A stretch of 64,000 nucleotides of DNA, from contig CM057834.1 of assembly GCA_030068075.1 (NCBI GenBank), forward strand, positions 95,187,119 to 95,251,118. Direction: 5' to 3'. The notes beneath the pieces are model-generated. The model ran no database searches. It was not told the DNA's origin and worked only from the letters and a program-made list of their open reading frames with translations. This document shows positions 24,085 to 36,304 of this stretch, piece by piece; positions within the stretch are counted from its first letter, which is position 1; each line of letters starts with the position of its first letter. A program made the translations under genes and the position numbers. The stretch is from Paguma larvata (Eukaryota; Chordata; Mammalia; Carnivora; Viverridae).

Positions 24085-24790
24085 TTTTGATGCTGAGAAA
24101 AACCAGTGACTAAGGGCTTAAATGCTAGGTTGGTCTTTTGATTCCAACATTAGATACAAAATGAGTTAATATGTGCCACTGAAAAATGTTGAATTCTTGT
24201 GAGAAATCTTCCAAAGTATATTTTGGGTATTATTATTAGTTTTACTTTTTACTACATACATCTTAAGATTGTACTGTAAGTGGAGAAAGATCATTTTCTT
24301 TAAGGTTGGTTTGGAATAACAGTTTTTGAATTCTTTTAAGTGTTTATAATGAAGAAATGCCTGAATTCATACTCGTTGCTCCCCCTTTTCTTCCTGCATG
24401 ATAAACCTGTATTTTTGTAGGAAAAGCTAAATATAAATAAATGAAAATGTAAATATTTGAACGTAACCATGCCAATACCTATTGACAGTCGGTATACTCT
24501 TGAGATTGAGCAAATAGTTATAGGCTACTAAGATTAAGATGAATTGGAATTGTTATCCAAAGTGGACTAATTTGAAACGCTTGCAAGTTAATCTAAAATG
24601 GAGACATCTTTCTTGCATTATTCTGTCTTTCTTGTGAGTCTTTGAAGACACATGTAAAGTTACTATGATGGTGTTATCATAGAACTCATGTGTTTCTCAT
24701 AACATGTTTCTCATAACACCAATGCTGAAGTTACTTCACTGAATGATTATGTAGTATATTCGTGGAAAAATAACAGGGACAAGAGAAAAC
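24085..24790. other. No gene or repeat seen
   Basis: AT-rich and unassigned, apart from a perfect 14-bp tandem duplication at 24691-24718. Confidence 0.35.
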
Positions 24791-24799
24791 TTAACAGTG

Positions 24800-25002
24800 A
24801 TGTGACCCTTAGCTTACTTCAGCCTCGTTAAATCTCAATATCTTTGTTTAGCACCATGGGTAAATGTAGAATGGATTTAATCTTATAACCATCCTGAAAT
24901 AATTGGGTGACGATAAGAATTCAAGAAGATAACTTTTAGTTAAAGAATCTAGCATAGTACAATGACTGGCTCATAGAGAGCCCTCAGTAAATTTTAATTC
25001 TT
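24800..25002 (+). mobile_element. MIR fragment
   Basis: 'AGCCTCGTTAAATCTCAATATCTTTG' followed by 'GAATCTAGCATAGTACAATGACTGGC' and 'TCATAGAGAGCCCTCAGTAAATTTTAATTC' matches the middle and 3' end of MIR, heavily mutated. Confidence 0.6.
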
Positions 25003-25009
25003 GCCCAAA

Positions 25010-26420
25010 TATCATAACTCTGTTCCCAAGGCCTCAGTTTCCTGAAGTTTACTTTCTAAAGTTATAGGTTTTAGTACTTAGTTCAACTGATATTAAGCAA
25101 ATGAGTAGATTAATAAATTGACATATTTTTCTCTTGAGTTCACTTTCTAATGCACATGGTGATAAGCTTCCATATAAGAAATAGCTTCGAATGTGTCCTA
25201 TAAAATGAATAAATTCATGGTCATATAAAATGAATAAAACTTTAATGTGAGGATATAACATTTCTGAAATTCAGATGACCAGGGAAAGAAAATCTTTACA
25301 AAAACTGTTTAAAATGGCTTTTGGTAAGTGCTCAGAATAAGAAAACAAAGTATTTTTATACATAGATAAGGATATGCTTTCTATCTCATTTTCAGATCAC
25401 AGTTAGGTACCATTCAGGTTCCATCCTCCACAGAGGCAGAAAAAAATACGTTAAATCACTCCTAGAAAGTCTGTTTGAGTTCTGATAACCTGATTTTCTT
25501 TGAAAAGCTTAAACTTTTTATTTGTTAAAATTTAGGGCTTCCCTGAGTTCTATATTGTCCCTGATTGAAATGACTTACTTGAGTGGGGGGTATTTCTTAT
25601 CTCATTGGAAGCTTTAAAAGGAAGTAGCTACTGTGTCTTTGAGCAGATGAAATGGTTTAACACTGCTCAAAACTTGTCCAAGATGCTAATCTAAATCCTC
25701 AGCTAGACCATTCGAACACATGACTAAACACAGACCAAAGAGAATTTAGTTTAAAAGAAATCTTATCGGGAATCAAATAATAGATCTTAGGCTATTTGGA
25801 TTTCCTCACAGGATAATACAGCCGACGGCAGCAACAGCACTACTCAAAAGGAGTTGAACTATCTTCTCTATGTGGATAAGGGCAACGTTTGCATTCATTT
25901 TTCTGAACTTGCTTCCAAATTTAAGCCCTGTGTATTCCAGTTGGCTGCCGAACATTTCTACCTGGTACCCCACAGGTTCCTCAGTTTTAGCTTGCTGAAA
26001 TGCACTCTTCATTTTTTCTTCTCTCCGTCTTCCTTTCTCACATACCTGCTCTTCTTGCCTGCAAACGTCTTAGTGCATGGTATCACCCAACCTCCAGTCC
26101 TCAGCACCGTCTTTGATTCTGTTACTGATTGTGTTTAACTCTGAGATGGACATGAGAGTGTAGAGGATTTATTAAGGATGCTCTTGGATCACTACCTGTG
26201 AAATAAGGAGTGAGGATTGCGAAGAGGGAGAAGTCAGAGTATAGTTACTTTTAACAAAGCTTTCAGCCGATGTCCCTGGAAACTCTTAATCCAGAATGGC
26301 CCTTCACCATTGTCCTGAGTTGGGGTGATGAGCCTGGGAATTCTACTCCACTTTGACCAGTTACTGCATACAGTTCCCCAGGGAAAGGGAAGTGAACTTG
26401 GGCACAGTGACTCTTCTCTG
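25010..26420. other. No gene seen
   Basis: Mostly AT-rich and unassigned. A direct repeat of TATAAAATGAATAAA lies at 25199-25213 and 25224-25238. Frames at 25.8-26.6 kb (up to 131 codons, minus) are not recognisable. Confidence 0.35.
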
Positions 26421-26429
26421 AGCTTGTCA

Positions 26430-26595
26430 TTAGACAGTGCAGTAACTCCTTGACTTTCCATTCGTAATAGGATCAAATACAAATGCTTTAACTTAAAGTA
26501 GAAAGACCTCCACAGTCTGGAGTGCCATTGACTCTTACCATTTCTTCTTGTATGTGCTGCTTCTCGTACCTTGCTCCAATCTCCCCCCCACCAAT
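26430..26595 (+). mobile_element. L2 LINE fragment
   Basis: 'ACTTTCCATTCGTAATAGGATCAAATACAAATGC' then 'AGACCTCCACAGTCTGG' and 'TATGTGCTGCTTCTCGTACCTTGCTCC' follow the degenerate C-terminal coding/3' region of L2 (aggataaagtccaaactcc...cacaatctgg). It overlaps the longest local minus-strand frame, which is therefore unlikely to be a gene. Confidence 0.5.
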
Positions 26596-26619
26596 TTTTT
26601 TTATAAAATGTTTTTATTG

Positions 26620-27560
26620 ATTCATTCATTCTTGTTTAATTTTTCATTTCAGAATTCCTTCAAACTTCTATAACAGTTGCAAAAACAATATAGACTTTCC
26701 ATATAACCTTTACCTAGTTTCCCCAAATGTCAACACCTTATATAACTACATTACAATGATGTCATCACTATCCCAAAAATAACATAGTCTCTAGACCTTA
26801 TGCAGAGTTCATCACGTACCCAGGTAGCATTTTTTTCTGGACTAGGACTACACATTGCATTTAATTGTCATGTCTTTGAAATCACTCTTAATTTGGACAT
26901 TTCTAGGGTCTTTATTTGTCTTTCATAAGCTCGAAGAGGGCTGGCCAATTATTTTCTAGACTGTCTCCCATTTTGTTTATTTATTTTTATTTTTTTAATG
27001 CTTATTTTTGAGAGAGAGAGAGAGAGAGTGTGAGTAGAGGAGAAGAGAGAGAGAGAGGGAGACAGAATCTAAAGCAGGCTCTAGACTTGGAGCTGTCCGC
27101 ACAGAGCCCAATGTGGGGCTCGAGCTCATGGACCACGAGATCATGACCTGAGCTGAAGTCAGACACTTAATGAACTGAGTCATCCAGGTGCCCCAAAAGT
27201 ATCGTATATTGAGTTTGTTGAAAATTTCTTCAGTTCATACATTTTTGGCAAATGATGTCATGACCTTGTCAGTGCATCATATCAGGAAGCACGAGGTGTT
27301 GATGCATCTCATTTCAGGTGACATTAACACTGATCACTTAAAGTGACTTCTTCCTCTTAAAATTACTTTTTCTTTTTATAATTAACAAGTACGTTGTGGG
27401 GAAACACTTGAAGATTATGTAAAGATCTTGTATAACATTATACTTTATCATCTAACAACCACCTATTAATTTTATCATCCTTTTGTGATTTTTCCTTCTG
27501 TGATGTTGACCAAATGGTTATACTCTATTTCTGTCATTACTTCTACATTTATTAATTGGA
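26620..27560 (-). mobile_element. Old L1-like 3' UTR segment (interrupted)
   Basis: 'CACATTGCATTTAATTGTCATGTCTTTGAAATC', 'TGTCAACACCTTATATAACTAC' and 'GTGCATCATATCAGGAAGC' resemble an old mammalian L1 untranslated region that I know as a common interspersed sequence. It is interrupted by the SINE at 26972-27194. Family and strand are inferred from the nearby antisense L1. Confidence 0.4.
26972..27194 (-). mobile_element. CAN-SINE
   Basis: On the minus strand: GGGGCACCTGGATGACTCAG head, GAGCTCGAGCCCC B-box-like segment, felid-type middle, long (TC)n, and an AAATAAATAAAC-like tail at the left end. No convincing TSD is visible. Confidence 0.92.
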
Positions 27561-28162
27561 ATATATTCTAAGAAGAACTTTTTTTCTCATTATTAGTATA
27601 GACTCCTGAATTCTTACTTTATGGGTTATAATGTATTGCCGTTGACACTTATTTTTTCCTGAAATTGTCTCAGACTTTGCCCCAAAGAGCCTTTTGGATC
27701 CTGTGTTTTTGACACGCCTCCATCATGTTTTAAGTGATTTTTGGAAGGAAACTTAATGGTTATCTTATTCATCTTCAATCGCCTGAAAATACTCCTGGAA
27801 AATAGTTGTCTATCCAATGTTTGACAAAATTCAGAACTTGCCTGTGTAGCACATAATTTTTCTCCTGTAGACATTTCCTTTTTATTTCCAGTTTTATTGA
27901 GCTGTAATTGACATATGACACTGTGTAAATTTAAGATGTACAGTGTGATGGCTTGATATACATATATATTGGAAATTATTACCACATAAGATTGGCTAAC
28001 ATATCCTTCACTTCTAAGAATTACCTTTTTTTATGTGTGTGCTGAGAACATTTGATATTTACTTTCTTAGCAACTTCCAAGTATAAAACAGTATTTTTAA
28101 CTACTATAGTACTTTTAACTAGTTATCATGCTGTGCACTAGATTCCCAGAACTTACTGATTT

Positions 28163-28434
28163 CATTATTATTTTTTAGATGTTTATTTTGAGTGAGGCAC
28201 CTGGGTCGCTCAGTCAGTTAGACGTCCGACTTCAGCTCAGGTCATGATCTCATGGTCCATGAGTTCAAGCCCTGTGTCCGGCTCTGTGCTGACAGTTCAG
28301 AACCTGGAGCCTGCTTTGGATTCTGTGTTTCCCTTTCTCTCTGCCCCTCCTCTGCTTGTGCTTTGTCTCTCTCTCTCTTAAAATTAACATTAAAAAAAAA
28401 AAAAAGGTAGAGAATCTGAGCAGGCAAGGGGCGG

Positions 28435-28472
<38 letters not shown>

Positions 28473-28604
28473 CCCAAGGAGACACTGCACTGTCAGTGCT
28501 GAGCCTGACACAGAGTTCGATCTCATGAAACATGAAACATGAAACATGACTTGAGCCAAAATCCAGAGTTGGACAGTTAACCGAGTGAACCACAGGCACC
28601 ACAT
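28163..28604 (-). mobile_element. CAN-SINE (outer), split by another SINE, exact TSD
   Basis: A minus-strand SINE whose tail end (TTTTTTAGATGTTTATTTTGAG, about 28170-28193) and remainder (from 28406: AGAATCTGAGCAGG, (GA)n, then the reversed head ending GTGAACCACAGGCACCAC) are separated by a plus-strand SINE. CCAGAACTTACTGATTT is an exact 17-bp TSD (28146-28162 and 28605-28621), made of L1 sequence. Confidence 0.92.
28194..28405 (+). mobile_element. CAN-SINE (inner), nested in a SINE within an L1
   Basis: GGCACCTGGGTCGCTCAGTC head, B-box-like GAGTTCAAGCCC, felid-type middle (GCTGACAGTTCAGAACCTGG), (TC)n and an A14 tail. It lies in the tail region of the opposite-strand SINE. I see no clean TSD for it, so a small deletion at insertion is possible. 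Confidence 0.92.
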
Positions 28605-30046
28605 CCAGAACTTACTGATTTTACAACTGCAAGTTTGTATCCTTTGACCAGCATCTCCCCATTTCTGCCTCCCACCAACTCATTGCAACCACCATTTTAC
28701 TCTCTATTAGTTTGAGTATTATAGACTCCAAATATAAGTTCATGCAGTATTTGTCTTTCTACATCTGATTTATTTCACTTAGCATAATCCCCTCAAGTGT
28801 CATCCATGTTGTCACGATGTGCAGGATTTACTTCTTTTTTATGGCTGTGTAATAATTCATTATTTATAGTTGTATATATAGTTATATATACATTAAATAT
28901 TTATTACATAATGTATACAGTGCTGCAGTGAACACAGGATTGCAGATATGTCTTTGACATAATGATTTTGTTTCCTTTGGATATATACCCAGAAGTGGAA
29001 TTCCTGGATCATATGGTAATTTTATTTTTAATTTTTTAAACAGCCTTTATGTGGTTGTATCAATTTAAGTTCCCATCAACTTCCACAGAAACATTTTATG
29101 TAGTGGCTGTACCAATTTATTTTTCCACCAGCAGTGTACAGGGGTTCCCTTTCTCGATAACCTTGTCAACACCTGTTATCTCTCATTAGGTGGGAGGTAG
29201 TATCTCCTCATCTTGACTTGCATTTCCCTGATGATTAAAGATGTGTTGAGCACCTTTTGTGTACCTTTTGGAAAAATGTCTACTCAGGTCTTTTGCCCAT
29301 TTTGGAATTATATTATTTGTTTTTGTTATATATGAGTTCTTTATACTGGGATATTAACCTCTTATCAGTTGTATGTTTGGCAAATATTTTCACCTATCCC
29401 ATTGGTTGCCTTTTCATTTGGTTGATTTTCCTTTGCATGCAGAAACATTTTAGTTTGATACAGTCCAGTGTGTTTATTATTTTGTTGCTTGTGCTTTTGG
29501 TATATCCAAAAATTCATTGCCACCGATGTCAAGGATGTTTCCTAATGTATTTTCTTCTAGGAGGTTTATGGTTTTAGGTCTTCCGTTGAAGAATTGAATC
29601 CATATTGACTTAATTTTTGTGAGTGGTATAAGATGGGGGTCCAGATTCATTCTTTGCCTGTGAATATCCAGGCATCATTTTTTGAAGACACTATCCTTTC
29701 CTCATTGAGTATTCTTGATTCTCAGTCAAATAGTAGTTGACTGTACATTCATGGATTTATTTCTGGGTTTTCCATTGTGTTCCATTGGTCTTTCCATGTT
29801 TTTATGCCAGTACCATACTGTTTTCACTGCTATAGCTTTGCAATATTATAGTCCGGAATCAGGAAGTGTGATGCCTCTGTCTTTGTTCTTTCTCAGGATT
29901 TCTTTGGCTCTGTGGGATCTTTTGTAGTTACATAAGCATTTTAGGATTGTTTTTTCTGTTTCTGTGAAAAATGCTATTGAAGTATTGATAGATTACTTGA
30001 ATCTGTAGATGGCTTTGTATTATCTCAAATCTATAGTATGAACATT

Positions 30047-30254
30047 CAAAAGTTTTATTTTTGTTTTTGAGAGAGAGAGAACACATGTGAGTAGGGGAGG
30101 GACAGATTAAGAGAATGAGAGAGAATCCTAAACAGGCTCCTCACTGACAGAGTGTAGCTTGACACAGCGCTCAAACTCACAAACCGTGAGATCATGACCT
30201 GAGTCGAGATCTAGAGTTGGACACTTAACCGACTGAGCCAACCAGGTGCCCCAA
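30047..30254 (-). mobile_element. CAN-SINE inserted in L1
   Basis: Full minus-strand copy with the reversed head GAGCCAACCAGGTGCCCC at its right end. The TSD TATAGTATGAACATT (30032-30046) recurs as TATAGTATGGACATT (30255-30269), one mismatch. L1 sequence resumes across it. Confidence 0.95.
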
Positions 30255-30604
30255 TATAGTATGGACATTTTGACAATAATAATTCCTCTCATCTGTGAAC
30301 ACACAACATCTTTCCATTTATTTGTGTTTTCTTTAATTTCTTTCAACAGTGTCTTAGTTTTCAGCATACAGATCTTTCACCTCCTTGGTTAAATTTATTC
30401 CTGAGTATTTACTCTTTTTGATGCTATTGTAAATGAAGTTGTTTTCTTAATTTCTATTTTCATAGTTCATTATTAGTTTGTAGAAACACAGCTGAATTTG
30501 TATGTTGATTTTTTTTTTTTTGGTCTCACAACTTTACTGAATTCATTTATTAGTTCAATCACTTAGAAAGATTTCCATGAGGATGTTTATAATCATCCTG
30601 GGTG

Positions 30605-33600
30605 AAAGTGATTTGTCTTTCTTCTGAATTCTTAAAGTAATTATAATCTTCCTCCAAAGGGCACATGGTTTATATTATGGTGATTTGTGTTTTGGGAAAT
30701 AGTTTCGGAAAAGCAAACAAACAAACAACAAAAATCCGCTTTGTAAATTTGACAAGCTGAAGTAATAGAAAAAGTTTTATTTTCAAAAACATTTTATTTG
30801 CAAAATGCATATATCAAGTAAAAATATTTTAAAAATTCTTTGTTCCTAAAACCATTTTTTGGTTTTCCAAGCAAAGTAAAAGTCTCCTTGGCTTATACTG
30901 ATATCAGATTAAGACTACCACATAGACTTGGATGATATTTAATATTTGTTCAGACTTTGGTCCGTTAGAGCAAAAGAAAAGGTAGAGGCAGGGGGTAGAA
31001 AGGAGCTCATATTTGCAAAGAGATCTTATGTGCTATGACATTTTAATTTCTGTGAGTGTATTTGTTACTGTAATTTACTGTTTCACATCTTGATGCTTAT
31101 CAAGTCAAAGTTTTGACATTATCCATGCTGAGTCTTAGTTACTCAATGAAAGACTTGCCCAGGAGACTTAGTTCAGTTTACTGCCAGGTGCACAGAGGGA
31201 AAAGTTTTACAAAACTTGGTCCTGCTGACTTGAGGCTTTCAACCTTATTACAGAAACAACTTCCACCCAGTGGAGGTTCGTTCTGACTGCTCTTCTGCCT
31301 CATAAGAGCACGGTCACAGTCCTTTCACCTTCTTCTCTCAACTTACTTGTTATTTACAGCTCCAAATAGATATCTAGTCTTAGTTGTTTTTGTTCTAGGT
31401 CTGTTTGCTTTAAGAGTATTCTGCTGTATTCCGTGGCTGATTGTGGTTTTCTCATTTCAGTTCATTCTCTTTTGAGGTCCAAGTAGTATTTCACCAAGAA
31501 AAGTTTGCTCGTTGTTAAACATTTCTTACCTAACTAAGGTTTGCTCCTTCAGAGAAATTGTACAGTCAAATGAGTGATAGGATCTGCCATACTATTGTTA
31601 TTTTTAGCAGTTGTTTAGATTTTGATTGACAGTTTGTAGTCTGTATTTGGGTAGTGATCATTTAATTTTGAAAATATCAGTAAGTAAACCTCATTTACTA
31701 AATCAAAGGGTACGTGGTTTTCTCAAATCACCGCAAGTTTTTCAGAAGGGACCACCAACAGGTGAGGACGACCAAGGGAGGCCCTGGGTCAGCTGAGTGT
31801 GACACCACATCCCAACGATTCTGGGAGAAATGAACCGGTTCTTGTGTGTGCCTCCCCCCACCCACACACACTTTTTTCTTTTAAATTTTTGAATTCTGTA
31901 GGCAAATTTACTGTGCTTTATGGAAGATACAGCAATATGTGTCGCCACCTATTAGAAGTTTCAGTCTTGTAGAAGAAAAAAACAACACATCATTCAGGTT
32001 AAAGTTAAATGTATTTATGTATATAAACTTAAGAAAGAACTAAGTTCAGAGAAAAAGAGACATTAGATTTGGCCAGATCTGAATTGAACAGTAATTGTAT
32101 TTGAAATATTGAAATTTGATCAGAAGAATTGAGATAGTATATGAGTATAAAATATTAATTTGGAATATCATTAATTTTAAAATATGTCGGGATTTAAAAT
32201 CCGTTTATAATATAGAGAGAGAGTTGAATTCAAATGTAAGAGCAAGGACTTGACCTGCAGTTAGCATTTCAGAATCATTAACTATAGAGGTCAGAATGAA
32301 GACAGAGAAAAAGAGAGATGACTCTATAGGACCCTCCAGTGTGGTAGCATGTTTAGGCAGGGTACCCCTACGTGATCAGAATATTACTGCCAAGAGAGAG
32401 AACACCTTGAAATCTAATGAAAATTTTCAAGGTTGTTAAGAAAGAAAGAAGTTGTGAATGGAATAGTTTCCATCAAATTGATGTTTTGTAATAATTTCTG
32501 AAACCAATAAAAGTAGATTCTGAAATTTGGGGGATATATAAACCTCTCTAGAGACTTTTCTAAGTTCTTATAAAGAAGAAAGTGCAACATAATGGTGAAA
32601 ATCATTCAATTTTGCTCATAAGGAACAATTGGGCACACATTGAATCAAGAAAAGTGCTGAAATCATTGAACAACAGAACTCGCAGAGATCATATTTGTTC
32701 ATTTTCCATGTTGTTATGGTGATTTGTGTATTCAGAGCCCGACAATGTGAATGACATGAAGGATAAGTGATTATGCCTTGCTGAATGCCTTTATAAGAGT
32801 TCACTAGGAAGAAATTACTGCTTTAGCATAAACGTATTGTTACTGCTTGAATGATGATAGCTGCGTGTTTGTCTCTTTTCTCTACTCAGCAAACACGATT
32901 CATTTCCAGATTTTGGTGTTACATCAAGCAAAAGATTCCAACTGAGAAACGGCACTATTATATATACACAACTCCCTTAGAATTCTGCTATGAATCGATA
33001 CGATAGATGATGCATCATGAATAGCCTGTGGCATCCTTTAGATAAGCATATGTAGAAACATGAATATTTTTACATGTGTATTGCCATGTGTTCATGTTAA
33101 AAAAGGTAAGAATTAGACTACTCTTTTTTTGATCCTAAAATGATACCTTTTTCCCAGAAGTGTTCGTGAGGACGACAAAGAAAATAATTTTACAGTCTGT
33201 ATTCTCCTGTTGCCACACCAAATATCATTAAATCTAATACATATGCCGAAAATGTGGTCATGTTAGATCTTTTGTTAGTATTAACTACTCTAATGTGAAT
33301 GCCAATAGTTAGCAACAAAACCATGCAAAGATAATTGTATGGAGTTTTAAATAAATCCTTGTTAGGAGTTTCTCTCAGAAATTTCAAAGGATATTTTAAA
33401 ATAAATTAATGTTTTATCTCCCTGGGAAAGTATTCCTCACATTGTAGCGTGTTGCAAAGCCAGAATTATAAATGCTAGTGATTCATTTTTCATGTTCTAT
33501 TCTCTCCTTACATGTGTTTTAAAATGTCATGTCCACCAGTTTGTCTTGGCTACCACTCTCTTCTTGAGAATCACAATTTCATTATTCTAGATGAAAAAAA

Positions 33601-34160
33601 AAGTTTGCAGGGAACAATTTCTGAAAATGTTAAATATTTTTTGAGAAATATTTATGGCCATTTGCCATACTGTAAACCCTAAATAAGGTGGAATTTAAAT
33701 GATATATGTCTTACTCTGTACACTAATAAATGTTACCATATTTTCTGTTGCTTAGCAGAGAGTGGGTGTTAGACATGTGTGGGGACACTCCCTATAGAAG
33801 ATTACTATAACCAACAACACAGGTGTTAGTGGAAAAAGGTTAAAAAACATTATTTAAGTTCAACTTACAGGAAAAGGAACAGTAATATATGACATTACTA
33901 GTAACAAGTAGTAAGGGTGCTGGAATTTTTTTTTAATAACCTGTGTTCTAAAACATTTTAATTTCTTCCAAGCACAATGTAAGTAATCTTACTATTGGGG
34001 TTTCTTTTATTGCACTATATTTTCCTTTTCAGAAAAGGAATTTTGTTAATGTTTTAGGCATTGATCAGTGTTAATGTTTACATTTTGGGAATTACTGTTA
34101 AAGCTCTACTATAAAGCTGTTGTTTTTTTGTTCAGATTTGTAATTTTAAATACTCAGTGA
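30605..34160. other. No gene or strong repeat seen
   Basis: AT-rich and unassigned. A short (AAAC)n lies at 30713-30734. Methionine-started frames do not exceed 68 codons. This is one of the least repeat-marked parts of the window by eye. Confidence 0.35.
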
Positions 34161-34164
34161 ATTA

Positions 34165-34331
34165 TTATTTTTTTAATATTTATTTAGTTTTGGGAGAGTG
34201 CAAGCAGGGGAGAGGCAGAGAGAGGGGGACAGAGATCAGGGAGCCTGATGTGGGGCTCAAACTCACCAACCATGAGATCATGACCTGAACTGAAGTTGGT
34301 TGCTCAACCGACTGAGCCACCCCCGTGCCCC
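34165..34331 (-). mobile_element. CAN-SINE, shortened middle
   Basis: The reversed head (CCGACTGAGCCACCCCCGTGCCCC) and B-box-like region are clear. The middle lacks part of the usual GCTGACAGC segment, so it is about 40 bp short. TSD unclear. Confidence 0.88.
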
Positions 34332-34334
34332 AAG

Positions 34335-35365
34335 ACTTGATGAATTCTTAAGTAAAGTTTGATAATTAGGAAAGCAATTTTTCTAATTATACACAATTTA
34401 AATTTTATATTGAAAACCATATGAAAAATAGAAATATGCCTTGTAGCCAATTTTGGGAATTATTTGTCTCTCTGCTAAATGAGTAATTCATATAATATGG
34501 TTTTGATTTTGGCTATTAACACCATATATTTGTTTTCCTGTATCTCAAAATATAATGAGTGACTGTTTACCTTGGATTGTGTTCAGGTAGTCTTTTATAA
34601 AATGTCAGTTTTGCATATCTGAAGTTATATGAAATCATCATGTTTGTCAGTATGAATAGAATCTAATCATTTTGAGTATTAATGCAATTTATTAATTTTT
34701 AAAGATGATTTTTCTCATTATGGTTATTTGTTTTAACTATTTCTGATGCCTTTCTTCTGTTACATGCCTTTAAACACAGCACTTAAAACACATGAAGCAG
34801 CTTTGAATTATTTTATAGATATATAGAAGAATTAAATGTGAATTTGTTTCAAGGTGAGACATATTAGTTTAAAGAAGCCACCATAGTTAGATTATAATAC
34901 ATACAAAACCCTAATGTGTGGCTTACAGGATAAGAAGGTTTGGTTGTAGGCCCTTTTTCTCTTCTTTACTTCCGCCTCTCTCTAAGACAAGTTTAGTTAC
35001 TCCTATAGCTATAAATGTCTTCTTCTAAACTGTGTAATTTTTGTTTCCAGCCCAGGCTTCATAGGATCTAGGACCCATGGACACAATTATGCTAGAAATC
35101 TCACCAGCTCATGAAGAAAGTCATAAAGATTCTGATATCCACTTTCCCCAAACAAAGCCTTCCAGGCTGAGGAAATCTTGTAACATTGATTGAAAAGGGA
35201 GAGAAAGAGAAAAGAGAAATAGAAACTATGCATAGGGAAGAAAGGCTTGGAAATACTAAGGTTTTTATATTAAATTTAAAGTACTTTATCCATTAAGAAG
35301 GTTAAAATGCTATAATAAATGGCAATTGGAGATAAAAAATAATTTCATAAATTAAAACTGTAAGC
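34335..35365. other. No gene or clear repeat seen
   Basis: AT-rich, unassigned sequence between two SINEs; no methionine-started frame of note. Confidence 0.35.
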
Positions 35366-35369
35366 AGAA

Positions 35370-35582
35370 GGGTGCCTGGGTGGCTCTGTCAGTTAAGTGT
35401 CTGACTCTTGGTTTCAGCTCAGATCATGGTCTCACAGTTTGTGAGTTTGAGCCCAGCATCAGGCTCTATGCTGAGACGTGGAGGCCTCTTGGGATTCCCT
35501 TTCTCCCTTTGTCTTTACCCCTCCCCCACTCTTGGTCTCTTTCCCTCTCTCTCTCTTTCAAAATAAATAAACTTTAAAAAAT
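35370..35582 (+). mobile_element. CAN-SINE, diverged
   Basis: GGGTGCCTGGGTGGCTCTGT head, GAGTTTGAGCCCA B-box-like segment, altered middle, (TC)n, AAATAAATAAAC tail. Only a weak duplication (TGTAAG) is visible at the edges. Confidence 0.92.
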
Positions 35583-35612
35583 ATGTAAGGATAAATTTTA
35601 AATATATTCAAT

Positions 35613-35712
35613 ACTGGGGTGCCTGGCTGGCTCACTCAATAGAGCAGTGACTCTTGATCTCAGGCTTGTGAGTTTGAGCCCAGCATTGGGTATAGATATT
35701 ACTTTAAAAAAA
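35613..35712 (+). mobile_element. Short older CAN-SINE subtype
   Basis: GGGGTGCCTGGCTGGCTCAC head runs directly into 'GCATTGGGTATAGATATTAC' and an A tail, without the felid middle. It is the same short form as the copy at 15063. Exact 9-bp TSD ATATTCAAT (35604-35612 and 35713-35721). Confidence 0.88.
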
Positions 35713-36233
35713 ATATTCAATGTAATTTTTGAGAAATAAAATTGAGGCAGGAAGTCACCCAGAAAATAAAAGAAAAATATAATGAAATAGAAAACAGTAG
35801 GAAAGACAATAAATGAAATTTAAATTTAAATTATTTCTCTAAAATTTTAGAGACATAAAATAGAAAGGATGAATTTATAAAGTATTTGTAGATTATTTTT
35901 TATAAGGCCATGTGTTTTATGAAAGTCATGTGTTTTCAGAATGACAAGAAACAATGTCCAGCCAAATGGATGAAAATACACCAACACAAAGGCACATAAT
36001 TATGAAATTTCACAACAATCAGGATAACACGAAGGTTCCCCAAGCTTCCTGTGAAAAGGTAAATAAAAACTATTTCACATTTCACGTACAAAGGTAGTGA
36101 GTCAAAATGTCTTTGAACTTCTCGACAGCAACAGCAGAAGCATAAGGACAATAGAATACTGCCTTAATAATTGAGGAAAAATCATTTCTAGAATTCTTTA
36201 CCCACCGAACTATAAATTAGGTGTGAGTTATAT

Positions 36234-36304
36234 GCAAATATTCTCAGTCATATAATTTTTTATATTCATTATTTGCAAATATTCTCAGGCATACAATTTT
36301 TTAT
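36234..36304. repeat. Imperfect direct repeat, 41-bp period, with octamer motif
   Basis: A 30-bp unit (36234-36263) recurs at 36275-36304 with about two mismatches. The first copy overlaps a perfect octamer ATGCAAAT (36232-36239); the second reads TTTGCAAAT. Confidence 0.85.

Larger units (their letters stand above)
27868..30600 (-). mobile_element. L1 LINE, antisense, 3' UTR plus ORF2 3' part, with nested SINEs
   Basis: The plus strand reads as antisense L1: 'TTTTATTGAGCTGTAATTGACATATG' (3' UTR) at about 27891, 'TTTCACTTAGCATAATCCCCTC', 'TTTGGATATATACCCAGAAGTGG', 'TTGCATTTCCCTGATGATTA', 'TTATGCCAGTACCATACTG' and 'GATCTTTCACCTCCTTGGTTAAATTTATTCC' near 30370. Endonuclease and most reverse-transcriptase sequence are absent. 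Three SINEs interrupt it (28163-28604, containing another, and 30047-30254). Frames at 29257-29577 and 29715-29927 lie on the antisense strand and are not genes. Confidence 0.9.

Noticed and set aside
26234..26629. 131-codon minus-strand frame
   Set aside because: Its right part is antisense to an L2 fragment; no domain is recognisable.
29257..29927. Two plus-strand hydrophobic frames (106 and 70 codons) resembling membrane proteins
   Set aside because: They are read from the antisense strand of L1 ORF2; T-rich antisense L1 gives Leu/Phe-rich frames by composition.
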